DNA of 32,615 nucleotides from an uncultured Rhodospirillales bacterium (GTDB lineage: Bacteria > Pseudomonadota > Alphaproteobacteria > Acetobacterales > Acetobacteraceae), in NCBI GenBank assembly GCA_903873995.1, contig CAIQQQ010000031.1:1-32615 (forward strand), read 5' to 3'. The number at the start of each line of letters is the position of its first letter. The first letter of the stretch is position 1. Below, piece by piece: positions 16,191 through 24,005 of the stretch. The notes under the pieces were generated by a model, which was not told the origin of the DNA, made no database searches, and was given only the letters and a program-made list of their open reading frames with translations. The position numbers and the translations under genes were made by a program.

Positions 16191-17027
16191 ATGACCTTCA
16201 CCGACCGGCGCCTCACCTTCCGCCGCCTGCTAGGCGGCCCGACCGTCATTCACCCAGCCTCGGTGTTCGACCCGATCTCGGCGCGGATCGCCCAGGATCT
16301 CGGCTGCGTCTGCGCGATTCTGGCAGGCTCGGTGGCCTCCCTCGCCGTGCTCGGTGCTCCAGACAACGCGACACTCACACTGTCCGAGTTCGAGGGCCTG
16401 ATCACGCGCATCACCCGTGCCGCGTCGATCCCCCTGCTGGTCGATGCCGATCACGGCTACGGCAACGCGCTCAGCGTGCAGCGCACGGTCATCGAGCTGG
16501 AACGCGCCGGCGTGGCTGCGCTGACGATCGAGGACACCGCCCTGCCCCAACCCTTCGGCACAAGCAGGCCCAGCCTCGTGTCGCGCGCCGAGGGTCTCGG
16601 CAAGATCCGCGCGGCGCTGGCAGCGCGGACCGACCCTGGCCTTGTCATCATCGCCCGCACCTCCGCCTGCGCCATCGAAGGCGTGCAGGAGGCTGCTGCC
16701 CGCGCCGCGCTTTACGCCGAAGCCGGTGCGGACGCGCTGTTCTTCACGGGCGTTTCAACGACAGTGCAGCTGGCAGCCCTGCACGCCGCGTCATCGCTGC
16801 CGATCGTCCTTGGCGGCAGCAGCGGAGCTCTTGGAAATCTGGCCGAGCAAGGCGTGCGGCTCACCCTACGCGGTCACCAGCCGATCCATGCCGCCTATGC
16901 CGCCGTGTTCGAAACAATGCGCGCGCTCGAAGCTGGAACATCGCTGCCCGTGCTGCCCGATGCGGCCTTCATGGCCCGGGTCACCCGCGCAGAGAGTCAT
17001 GCCAAAGCAGAGCAGGATGACCTGTGA
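16191..17027 (+). CDS. Oxaloacetate decarboxylase / PEP mutase-isocitrate lyase family protein
   Basis: Member of the isocitrate lyase/PEP mutase superfamily, 278 residues. The metal-binding and active-site region is 'LLVDADHGYGNALSVQRTVIELERAGVAALTIEDTALPQPFG'. Lyase members carry a KKCGH-type cysteine loop after 'IED'; here the sequence is 'TALPQPFG' with no cysteine. This is the form seen in PA4872-type oxaloacetate decarboxylases of Pseudomonas, so a decarboxylase is more likely than a 2-methylisocitrate lyase. The start is the ATG at 16191 with a GGGAG before it; the upstream 22 residues in the ORF track are not family-like. It is divergent from the transport operon and its last 47 bp overlap the convergent sigma gene. 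Confidence 0.82.
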   Translation: MTFTDRRLTFRRLLGGPTVIHPASVFDPISARIAQDLGCVCAILAGSVASLAVLGAPDNATLTLSEFEGLITRITRAASIPLLVDADHGYGNALSVQRTVIELERAGVAALTIEDTALPQPFGTSRPSLVSRAEGLGKIRAALAARTDPGLVIIARTSACAIEGVQEAAARAALYAEAGADALFFTGVSTTVQLAALHAASSLPIVLGGSSGALGNLAEQGVRLTLRGHQPIHAAYAAVFETMRALEAGTSLPVLPDAAFMARVTRAESHAKAEQDDL

Positions 17028-17763
17028 CCAGACCTGCCTTGCGTCCCAGCTGCAGCAGGAGTGCCACCCCACGAGCCCACACAAACGCCACCCCCTTGCG
17101 CCGTGCCGCCGCCACCGGCCGGTGGGCTTCCGGCTGTGCGCCGGCCTGCGCCCCCATCACCGCGTCGATCGCAGCCCGGACCCGGCCGCGTGCGCGATGC
17201 AACAGCACGCGCTGGTTCTCCGACGACACGCTCAGCAGCAAGCACGCCTCCTCGGCACTGCGGTTCTCGATGTCGCGCAGAATGATCACCGCCTTCTGCC
17301 CGGCCGGCAACTTCTCGATCGCCTCCTGCACCAGCACATAAAGCTGCCGCCCGGACACCATCCGCTCGGGGTCCAGCACATCCCACAGCGCTGGCAACTC
17401 CTGCCAGTGGCCCCCTTCGGCGAAGGCCTGCGCATCGACCGAGCGCTCCACCCCGTCAAGCCCCGGCAGCGCCACCGTGCGCCCTTCCTGCACAATGCGG
17501 GTACGCGCACGGTTCATCACGATGGTGAAGATCCAGCCGCCCAGGCTCGATCGCCCTTCGAACCGCTCCACGCTGCGAAATACCGCAAGCCAGGCATCCT
17601 GGACCACCTCCTCCGCCTGCGCCCGGCTGCCGATCACGCCCTGTGCCACCCCAACCAATGACGTGTGATACCGCCGGATCAGCCGGCGATACGCCCGATT
17701 CTCGCCGGCCCGCAGAGCCGCGAGAAACTCAGGCGAATCGAATTCGGCATCGTTCATCCGCAT
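16981..17763 (-). CDS. ECF-type RNA polymerase sigma factor
   Basis: Sigma-70 family factor of ECF type, which directs RNA polymerase to a dedicated promoter set. The protein has 260 residues. Region 2 spans about 10-90 ('AYRRLIRRYHTSLVGVAQGVIGSRAQAEEVVQDAWLAVFRSVERFEGRSSLGGWIFTIVMNRART'). Region 4 spans about 145-203 ('EAIEKLPAGQKAVIILRDIENRSAEEACLLLSVSSENQRVLLHRARGRVRAAID'). About 55 additional C-terminal residues, partly hydrophobic ('GVAFVWARGVALLLQLG'), go beyond the usual family end and overlap the convergent gene. ATGs at 17763 and 17757 are both possible starts. A zinc-type anti-sigma gene is divergent from it. The inducing signal is not visible. Confidence 0.9.
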   Translation of the reverse strand: MRMNDAEFDSPEFLAALRAGENRAYRRLIRRYHTSLVGVAQGVIGSRAQAEEVVQDAWLAVFRSVERFEGRSSLGGWIFTIVMNRARTRIVQEGRTVALPGLDGVERSVDAQAFAEGGHWQELPALWDVLDPERMVSGRQLYVLVQEAIEKLPAGQKAVIILRDIENRSAEEACLLLSVSSENQRVLLHRARGRVRAAIDAVMGAQAGAQPEAHRPVAAARRKGVAFVWARGVALLLQLGRKAGLVTGHPALLWHDSLRG

Positions 17764-17928
17764 TGGCTGGTCCCCGAGGCTTTTCTAGCAGATGCCTTCG
17801 TCTCATCTTCCTGTCACGTTACGCTTCGCGTCGAGTCACTATTCCATGGCCTATCCCGGCCTTCCCACCCGCGTGCGCCCGTCGCCGGCTGCTCAGCCCG
17901 CAACAACCGCGAATCTTCGGAGAATCCC

Positions 17929-18156
17929 GTGCTCAAGTGCATCGAGGTGACAGAGCTCGCAACCGACCACATGGAAGGCGCGCTGCCGGCTCGCCAGGCG
18001 CTGTCTGTGCGGCTGCACCTGGCACTGTGCAGCTTCTGCCGCCGCCATTTCCGCCAGCTCAGCCAGACCGTGGGCCTGCTCAACACCCTACCCGTCGAAC
18101 ACCCCGCCATCGCAACCGAGGAGCGGATCGTGGCGGGGCTGAACCCCGCCGAATGA
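17929..18156 (+). CDS. Small zinc-binding (ZAS/zf-HC2) anti-sigma factor
   Basis: The 75-residue protein has the HxxxCxxC zinc-binding anti-sigma motif (H30-x3-C34-x2-C37 in 'HLALCSFCRRH') plus an N-terminal cysteine at position 4. It has no transmembrane segment, so it is a cytoplasmic ZAS-type regulator, probably holding the neighbouring sigma factor inactive and possibly responding to redox or metal state. The ORF in the track starts at 17665, but its first 88 residues are shadow of the sigma gene and intergenic DNA. The GTG at 17929, preceded by GGAG, gives the family N-terminus 'LKCIEVTELATDHMEGALP'. It is divergent from the sigma gene, with 165 bp between them, in which I see no convincing promoter. 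Confidence 0.82.
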   Translation: MLKCIEVTELATDHMEGALPARQALSVRLHLALCSFCRRHFRQLSQTVGLLNTLPVEHPAIATEERIVAGLNPAE

Positions 18157-18160
18157 CCGC

Positions 18161-18556
18161 CTACGACAGAGTGAAGCTCGGCACCGGCGGCCCCCCGTCC
18201 GTCGGTGACCACACCAGCCGCACAGTGTGCCCGATCGCCAGCCCGTCCAGATCGACATCGACCAGATCGGCCAGCATGGTGGGCCCGGCATCGAGCGTCA
18301 CAAACGCCATCGCATAAGGCTCGGGCGCCCGGCGCATCACGGTCCAACTGTAAATCGTGCCGGTGCCGGCAGTCTCTTCCCAGGCAGTGTCGCCCAGGCA
18401 GAACGGACAGATCGCGCGCGGATACCAATGCGTTTCATGGCATGCGGTGCAGCGGCGCAGCAGGAACCGCCCCTCGCCCGCCGCCTTCCAAAACTCAGCC
18501 GTCTCCGGCGTCACGGTCGGCGGCGTGATCTTGCGCTTCGGTGTGTCCGACATCAT
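18161..18556 (-). CDS. DUF35 Zn-ribbon/OB-fold acyl-CoA-associated protein
   Basis: Small (131 residues) Zn-ribbon plus OB-fold protein. This family forms complexes with thiolase-like or aldolase-like enzymes and is required for activity or CoA-substrate binding. The zinc ribbon is C36-x2-C39-x10-C50-x2-C53 ('CTACHETHWYPRAICPFC'); the OB fold follows ('GTGTIYSWTVMRRAP', 'PYAMAFVTLDAGPTMLADL'). The tandem ATG at 18556 overlaps the thiolase-like gene's stop by 4 bp, supporting a partner relationship. The longer ORF in the track (to 18637) is not family-like. It ends 4 bp from the convergent anti-sigma gene. Confidence 0.9.
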   Translation of the reverse strand: MMSDTPKRKITPPTVTPETAEFWKAAGEGRFLLRRCTACHETHWYPRAICPFCLGDTAWEETAGTGTIYSWTVMRRAPEPYAMAFVTLDAGPTMLADLVDVDLDGLAIGHTVRLVWSPTDGGPPVPSFTLS

Positions 18557-19704
18557 TGACGCTCCAGAATAAGGGTTGCAGCACCATGCCGCGTGCCGAG
18601 CAGCCCGCCGGTGCCATGCGCCAGCGCCAGCCGGCAATCCGGCACCTGCACCGCAGGATGCGCCTCATGGCGCAGCTGCCGCACCGCTTCGATCACCTTG
18701 GTGATGCCGCCGCGATTGGCCGGGTGGTTGTTGCACAGCCCGCCGCCATCGGTGTTGAACGGCAGCTTGCCCACCCCAGAGATCAAATTGCCGTCCGCCA
18801 CGAACCGCCCGCCCTCACCCTTGGCGCAGAACCCAAGATCCTCGATCTGCATCAGCACCGTGATGGTGAAGCTGTCATAGATCGAGGCATACTGAATATC
18901 GGCAGGTGCCACGCCCGCCTCGGCGAACGCGATCGGGCCCGAGACCCGGGCTGCCGAATAGGTCAGGTCCACACGCCCGCCCATCGTATGCTTCACGCTC
19001 TCCCCGGCCCCCAGCACCGCCACCAGCGGCCGTCTGAGCGTGCGCGCGATCTCGGGTGAAACCACCACCAGCGCGCCGCCGCCATCGGAGACCACGCAGC
19101 AATCCATCCGGTGCAGCGGATCGGCCACCATCGGCGACGCCAGGACATCCGCAACCGTCACAACCTCGCGCAGCATGGCAAGGGGGTTGTGCTGCGCATG
19201 ATGCGAGGCCGCCACCTTGATCCAGGCAAGCTGCTCAGCGGTCGTGCCGAATTCATGCATGTGCCGCATCGCGCACATTGCATAGGCATTGAGGGTCGCG
19301 ATGCCATAAGGCTGCTCCCATGCCGCGTCCGGCTGCCACGGATTGCCCGGCCGCGCCGGCTCGCTGCGCGGACGCCCGGCGAGCGTGATCAGCGCCACCG
19401 AGCATTTCCCCGCAGCGATCGCCTGCACCGCATGGGACACCAGCATGAGATAAGAGCTGCCGCCAATATCCGTCGCGTCCACATGGCGCACGCGCAGGTT
19501 CATATAGTCCGCCATCGACAGCGGACCCATGCCAGGCGCATCGCCGGCACAGAAATAGCCGTCCACGTCGTCTTTGGTCAGTCCCGCATCGGCGAGCGCG
19601 CCGCGCGCGCATTCGGCATGCAGCTGCGCCGTGGATTTATCGGGCGCCTTTCGGGTCGGGTGCTCATAAGCCCCGACAATGTAAGCCTTGTTCTTGATGG
19701 ACAT
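18553..19704 (-). CDS. Thiolase-fold (SCP-x/Ltp2-like) protein lacking the nucleophilic cysteine
   Basis: Thiolase-superfamily protein of 383 residues, close to the non-classical SCP-x/lipid-transfer branch. The N-terminal 'AYIVGAYEHPTRKAPDKSTAQLHAECARGALADAGL' and C-terminal 'NTDGGGLCNNHPANRGGITKVIEAVRQLR' are family-like. At the site of the usual acyl-accepting cysteine the sequence is 'DATDIGGSSYLML' (S83/S84), so it is unlikely to be a classical thiolase. Related Ltp2-DUF35 complexes are retro-aldolases, and the coupled DUF35 gene here supports a similar two-subunit enzyme. GGGGGAG precedes the ATG. It follows trmO by 21 bp. Substrate unknown. Confidence 0.85.
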   Translation of the reverse strand: MSIKNKAYIVGAYEHPTRKAPDKSTAQLHAECARGALADAGLTKDDVDGYFCAGDAPGMGPLSMADYMNLRVRHVDATDIGGSSYLMLVSHAVQAIAAGKCSVALITLAGRPRSEPARPGNPWQPDAAWEQPYGIATLNAYAMCAMRHMHEFGTTAEQLAWIKVAASHHAQHNPLAMLREVVTVADVLASPMVADPLHRMDCCVVSDGGGALVVVSPEIARTLRRPLVAVLGAGESVKHTMGGRVDLTYSAARVSGPIAFAEAGVAPADIQYASIYDSFTITVLMQIEDLGFCAKGEGGRFVADGNLISGVGKLPFNTDGGGLCNNHPANRGGITKVIEAVRQLRHEAHPAVQVPDCRLALAHGTGGLLGTRHGAATLILERQ

Positions 19705-19725
19705 TTGTGTCTCCCCCGGGCGGAG

Positions 19726-20175
19726 TTAGCCACGGGTCGCATGCGGTGCCAACCACCCCATCGTGGCGCCCGGCTCGCAATCGGTGGTCGGCAGATAGGG
19801 CTTGATGTCGAGTAGCGCCGTCCCCGACACACAGTCGAGATGGCGCACGATCAGCCGCCCCGGCCCATCGAAGCCCTCGAACCGCACCACCGACAACGCC
19901 AACGGATTGGGCCGCCACGGCGCGCGGGTGGCGAACACGCCGCGCGGCCGCGCATCGAATGGCGGCGTGAACACCAGCTCCAGCGGCTTTGCCTCATGCA
20001 TCCAATACAACAGGATCAGATGCGAAAACCCCTCCAGCGCCGCCAGACCCGGCTGATAGGCAGGATCAACCACGGCATGGCACGCGGGCGGCGGCTGGAT
20101 CTGGCGCCCGTTGCGCGGACAGTCGGCGCGGGTGGCGAACGGCGTCTCGAGATGGCCGATCGCCACCAGCTCCAT
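19726..20175 (-). CDS. trmO: tRNA (t6A37) N6-methyltransferase TrmO
   Basis: TrmO/TsaA-family protein, which uses SAM to methylate N6-threonylcarbamoyladenosine at position 37 of certain tRNAs. It has 149 residues. It contains the family signature 'PRNGRQ', 'LEGFSHLILLYWMHE', 'GVFATRAPWRPNPLALSVVRFEG' and 'LDCVSGTALLDIKPYLP'. The protein is shorter than E. coli TrmO, consistent with lacking the extra C-terminal domain. The ATG at 20175 shares one base with the upstream aminotransferase stop (TGATG), so translation is coupled; the ORF track's longer version is shadow. A housekeeping tRNA enzyme inside a metabolic operon is unexpected but the family call is clear. Confidence 0.9.
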   Translation of the reverse strand: MELVAIGHLETPFATRADCPRNGRQIQPPPACHAVVDPAYQPGLAALEGFSHLILLYWMHEAKPLELVFTPPFDARPRGVFATRAPWRPNPLALSVVRFEGFDGPGRLIVRHLDCVSGTALLDIKPYLPTTDCEPGATMGWLAPHATRG

Positions 20176-21587
20176 CACAACTCGCCCTCGGCGCGCAGCA
20201 TGGCGATCGCACCCGCAAACCCCGCCGCAGTCTCGGCCACATCGTCGTCGGTGTGGGTGGCCGAGGTGAAGCCGCCAATCCGCCCGTTGGTGTCGATGCC
20301 GTGCACCATCAGCGCCACACGCAGCCGCTGCGCCAGATGCTTCGGCTGCGCTTTCAGCTCCATCATCGAGCACGCGGAAGCGTCAAATTCGACCGGATCG
20401 ACCTCGCGCCGCTCAGGGTTCATGAACAGGTGAAACCCCGAGAATGTGCCATAGACCGCCCACGGTACACCCTCGCGCGCCAGCAACTCGTTGACTGCCT
20501 GGCGCAAACGCCCGGCCGTGGCGATCGCCCGGTCCGCGGCGTCCGTCTCGGCCAGAATGCCCAAGGCCGCGATCCCGGCGGCCGCTGAGACCGGATTGGC
20601 GTTGAACGTGCCAGGATGGCCGATCTTCTCACGCCCAGCCGCAGCCGTGGCCGCAAAATCCAACAGATCAAGGATGTCCTTCCGCCCGGCCACCGCCGCC
20701 CCCGGCATGCCGCCGGCCACGATCTTGGCAAACGACGACAGATCCGGCCGCACCCCGAACGCCGCCTGAGCGCCGCCTTTCGTGGCGCGGAACCCTGTCA
20801 CGACCTCGTCAAATACCAGCAGCACGCCATGCGCGTCGCACAGCGCCCGCAGTTCCTGGCTGAACGCGGCATCGAGTGGAACCTGGCCGAAGCTGGACCC
20901 GGTCGGCTCCAGGATCACGGCTGCAATATCGTCATGCGCCGCAAACGCCGCCCGCACGGCCGCGATGTCGCCGGGTGGCAGCAGCAGGCTCGCCTGCGCC
21001 ACGCCGTCCAGCACCCCCGGCGTGGGTGAGCCGTCAAAGTGGTTCGTGTAGCCGCTGGTCATGTGATCGTGCCAGCCATGAAAATGCCCCAAGAACCGCA
21101 CCAGCCGGTCCCGCCCAGTGAACGCGCGCGCCAGCCGCAGCGCCATGAGGGTCGCCTCCGTGCCGGACGATGTGAAGCGCACCCGCTCCGCCCCCGGCAC
21201 CAACCGCCGTATTGCCGCCGCCCAGGCGATCTCGCCAGCATGGCTGGCGCCGAACTGCGTGCCCCGCGCCAGAGCCTCGCCGACCGCCGCTGTCACCACC
21301 TTGTGGCCATGGCCCAGGATCAGCGCGCCATGACCGCCGAAGAAATCAATGTAGCGATTGCCGTCCACATCCCATTTATACGGCCCCGCGGCGCGATCGA
21401 TGTAAAGCCCGTACGGATCGACATGCCGGCTGTCATGCGCGATGCCGCTCGGCAGGTAGTCCTGCGCAGCCGCCGCCAGCTCGCGCGAGCCCGGCGTGCG
21501 GGCGCGATAGGCCGAAACGATCCGCGAATTCGTGCCGGCGCTGTCCACCGGCCCAATGACAGCATTGTGTTGATCCAGGTCCGCCAT
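20175..21587 (-). CDS. Class III PLP aminotransferase (glutamate-1-semialdehyde aminomutase-like)
   Basis: Fold-type I, class III aminotransferase of 470 residues, close to the glutamate-1-semialdehyde aminomutase branch but not assignable as HemL. The PLP lysine is K288 ('LSSFAKIVAGGMPGAA'). D260-E261 lie in 'LLVFDEVVTGFRATKGG', and the phosphate-binding 'SSGTEATLMALRLARAFTGRDRLVRFLGHFHGWHDH' is intact. The ATG at 21587 gives a family-like N-terminus; the ORF track's 112-residue extension is shadow of the divergent kinase gene. It begins an operon with trmO, the thiolase-like gene and the DUF35 gene. A perfect 17-bp palindrome lies just upstream. Likely substrate is a beta- or omega-amino acid or amine, but this cannot be read. 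Confidence 0.88.
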   Translation of the reverse strand: MADLDQHNAVIGPVDSAGTNSRIVSAYRARTPGSRELAAAAQDYLPSGIAHDSRHVDPYGLYIDRAAGPYKWDVDGNRYIDFFGGHGALILGHGHKVVTAAVGEALARGTQFGASHAGEIAWAAAIRRLVPGAERVRFTSSGTEATLMALRLARAFTGRDRLVRFLGHFHGWHDHMTSGYTNHFDGSPTPGVLDGVAQASLLLPPGDIAAVRAAFAAHDDIAAVILEPTGSSFGQVPLDAAFSQELRALCDAHGVLLVFDEVVTGFRATKGGAQAAFGVRPDLSSFAKIVAGGMPGAAVAGRKDILDLLDFAATAAAGREKIGHPGTFNANPVSAAAGIAALGILAETDAADRAIATAGRLRQAVNELLAREGVPWAVYGTFSGFHLFMNPERREVDPVEFDASACSMMELKAQPKHLAQRLRVALMVHGIDTNGRIGGFTSATHTDDDVAETAAGFAGAIAMLRAEGEL

Positions 21588-21603
21588 TTCGATCCCGCCT
21601 TGA

Positions 21604-21620
21604 AACTGCCACAGGCAGTT
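21604..21620. promoter_or_regulatory. 17-bp palindrome between divergent aminotransferase and kinase genes
   Basis: AACTGCC-ACA-GGCAGTT is a perfect inverted repeat in the roughly 94-bp region between two divergent genes. It ends 16 bp from the aminotransferase ATG, a typical operator position. It shares the heptamer GGCAGTT with the palindrome at 16131-16144, which may be coincidence. No regulator gene is adjacent. Confidence 0.4.
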
Positions 21621-21681
21621 ATGTTGCCCCGGCGGACGCGAAGCCGCTAGCGTGGCGTTGGCAAGACACAGGATCCAAACC

Positions 21682-23901
21682 GTGACCGACGCCACCTGCA
21701 AGACCCCGCGCACAATCCTTGCCGGCAAGGCGCGCCTCCTCACGGTCAGCCGGTCGGTCCAGATCGTCGCCGTGCTTGTCGTGGTCGTGATCGGCGGCTT
21801 TACCGCCCAACAGCAGCTGCAGTCGCGCGCCACCACCCTGCACGCGGCCGACCGCCAGATGTGGCGCCTGGATATGGTGCTGGCCGAACAGACCGGGCGG
21901 GCGGTCGAGACCGTTGATTTCATCCTGCGCGGCGTGATCGATCAGGTCCAGGCGGGCGGGGCCGATCAGCTTCTCAACCAGGCGCAGCTCGCCCGCCGCA
22001 TCACGGGCGTGCGCCAGTTGCTGGCCATCGACGTCAGCGACGAGCATGGCCGCATTCTGTATTCCTCGCGCCCGGCGCCGGGGATGTTTCTCCCGCCCGC
22101 CGGCCTCGCGGCCATCGAGCGGCACGTCCAGGACCCATCGCCCGCGATGCAGATCAGTGAGCCGATCCGTGATGCCGCCGGCCGCTGGATCGCGCTGCTC
22201 ACCCGCCGGATCAACGGCCCCACCAATAGCTTGGGCAACAATTTCCGCGGCATTGCCGTCGCATCGATCAACCTTGCCTATTTCGATGAGTTCTACAAAG
22301 CCGTGGAGCTCAACGAGAACGGCGCGATTCTGCTGCATCGCCGGGACGGCGTCGTGCTCACCCGCTATCCGTTCGACGAACGCCTTGAGGGCACCAGCTA
22401 TGCCGACCTGCCGCCGTTTCGTGACGTCCTCAGCCACGACATCGCCGGCACCGTCGAGATGGACAGCCCGGTGGACGGCAACCGCCGCATTCTGGCCATC
22501 CGGGCCCTTCGAGCGTTTCCGCTTGCGGTGAACATCTCGGTCAGCCAGTCAGCGGTCCTTGCCGACTGGCGCCGACAGACCTGGGTCTACGGGGTGTTCG
22601 CAGCCATCCTGGCGCTCTCGGTGTCGCTGTTGCTGTTCCAGCTTGCGTCTCGCACCCGCGAGGTCGAACGCCTGTTGCGCGACAGCAGCCTTGCCCGCGA
22701 CAGTGCCGAGCAGGCGAACCGCAATCTGATGGTGGAAATGGAGGAGCGCGCTCGGGCCGAGGCCGCGCTGCGCAAGGCCCAGCGCGTGGAGGCTGTGGGC
22801 CAGCTCACCGGCGGCGTGGCACACGACTTCAATAACCTGCTCACCGTCGTGCTCGGCAGCATCGATCTGCTGGAGGACTCCTTGGGCCCGGGCCCACATC
22901 TGGCCCGGCTCGAAGCCATCAGGGCCGCCGCGGAGCGCGGCTCGCGCCTCACGGGCCAGCTTCTCGCCTTCGCTCGCCAGCAGCCGATGCAGCCACGGGC
23001 CGTCAACATCAATGCCCTGATCCACGACATGACGCCGCTGCTCAACAGCGCCGTCGGAACGTCAGTCGAAATTACCCAGTCTCTCAACACCGACCTCTGC
23101 ATGGCGCTCGCCGACCCGACCCAGATCGAACTGGTGATCCTGAACCTCGTGATCAACGCGCGCGATGCCATGCCAATGGGCGGCGTGATCCGCATCTCGA
23201 CCGAGCCTACTACAGTCACAGCCGCATCGGCCCTCGAGGATCTGCGCCCGGGAAGCTACGCCAGCATCGAGGTTTCCGACACGGGCACCGGCATGAGCGA
23301 AGACGTGCTGGCCCGCGCGTTCGAGCCGTTCTTCACCACCAAGCCGCCCGGCATCGGGTCCGGCCTAGGGCTCAGCCAGGTCTATGGCGTGGTGCGGCAG
23401 CTGGGCGGTGTGGCCCGCATCGCCAGCACACCAGCGCTTGGAACGACCGTCACCTTCCTGCTTCCGTGCGCGCCGGCCGCCTCTGCGGCACCTGTCCGGA
23501 GTTCGGCGGCAGAGGGGCCGCTGGCCTCGGCAGGCGGCGGCCGCGCCCATCTTCTCGTTGTGGACGATGATGGGGACGTGCGTGCCACAACCGCAGCCCT
23601 GCTCCGCAACATGGGCTACAACGTCACCGAGGCCGGCGGGGTGGACCAGGCCGTGTCTATGATCACGGGTGGCAAGGCGATCGATCTCGTGCTGACGGAT
23701 GTCGTGATGCCCGGCCAGAGCGGCACAGACCTCGCAAGGCGCACCAAGGTGCTGCGTCCGGAACTGCCGGTCGTGTTTGTCTCGGGCTATTCCGACCCCA
23801 GCGCCATCGGCGGCGCCATTCCCCTTGATCGCCTGCTGCGCAAGCCATTCCGAGCCAGCGAACTCAACGCGATCATCGAGACAGCGCTCGCCGACGCCTG
23901 A
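21682..23901 (+). CDS. Hybrid sensor histidine kinase with dCache-like sensor and receiver domain
   Basis: Membrane hybrid histidine kinase of 739 residues from this start. Order: TM1 (about 25-42, 'IVAVLVVVVIGGF'), a periplasmic PDC/Cache-type sensor (about 50-295), TM2 (about 302-320), HisKA with H381 ('GGVAHDFNNLL'), HATPase ('NLVINARDAMP', 'DTGTGM', 'GSGLGLSQVYG') and a C-terminal receiver with D673 ('LVLTDVVMPG') and K ('LLRKPF'). The GTG at 21682 has AGGA upstream; GTG at 21652 is the track's alternative. No separate response regulator or HPt is adjacent, so it is an orphan. The NtrB-like H-box with C-terminal receiver is common in alphaproteobacteria. Signal unknown. Confidence 0.88.
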   Translation: MTDATCKTPRTILAGKARLLTVSRSVQIVAVLVVVVIGGFTAQQQLQSRATTLHAADRQMWRLDMVLAEQTGRAVETVDFILRGVIDQVQAGGADQLLNQAQLARRITGVRQLLAIDVSDEHGRILYSSRPAPGMFLPPAGLAAIERHVQDPSPAMQISEPIRDAAGRWIALLTRRINGPTNSLGNNFRGIAVASINLAYFDEFYKAVELNENGAILLHRRDGVVLTRYPFDERLEGTSYADLPPFRDVLSHDIAGTVEMDSPVDGNRRILAIRALRAFPLAVNISVSQSAVLADWRRQTWVYGVFAAILALSVSLLLFQLASRTREVERLLRDSSLARDSAEQANRNLMVEMEERARAEAALRKAQRVEAVGQLTGGVAHDFNNLLTVVLGSIDLLEDSLGPGPHLARLEAIRAAAERGSRLTGQLLAFARQQPMQPRAVNINALIHDMTPLLNSAVGTSVEITQSLNTDLCMALADPTQIELVILNLVINARDAMPMGGVIRISTEPTTVTAASALEDLRPGSYASIEVSDTGTGMSEDVLARAFEPFFTTKPPGIGSGLGLSQVYGVVRQLGGVARIASTPALGTTVTFLLPCAPAASAAPVRSSAAEGPLASAGGGRAHLLVVDDDGDVRATTAALLRNMGYNVTEAGGVDQAVSMITGGKAIDLVLTDVVMPGQSGTDLARRTKVLRPELPVVFVSGYSDPSAIGGAIPLDRLLRKPFRASELNAIIETALADA

Positions 23902-23930
23902 TCGTCCGAACAGCGAACCTCGAAACAGAA

Positions 23931-23967
23931 AGGGGCCTTCATGCCGCAATCCGGCATGAAGGCCCCT
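23931..23967 (-). terminator. Rho-independent terminator of rpsD
   Basis: A perfect 16-bp stem (AGGGGCCTTCATGCCG) with a 5-base loop lies in the 104-bp convergent gap between the hybrid kinase gene and rpsD. On the minus strand it is followed by TTCTGTTTC, a T-rich tail. The plus-strand side lacks a T run, so it serves mainly rpsD, although the stem may also slow transcription from the kinase side. Confidence 0.8.
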
Positions 23968-24005
23968 CGTAGCAAGCCCATGGCAGGCCAAAACCCGCCA
24001 CGCCG

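Noticed and set aside
23365-23991. Minus-strand ORF of 208 residues at the end of the hybrid kinase gene
   Set aside because: Shadow of the receiver domain; also runs through the rpsD terminator hairpin.
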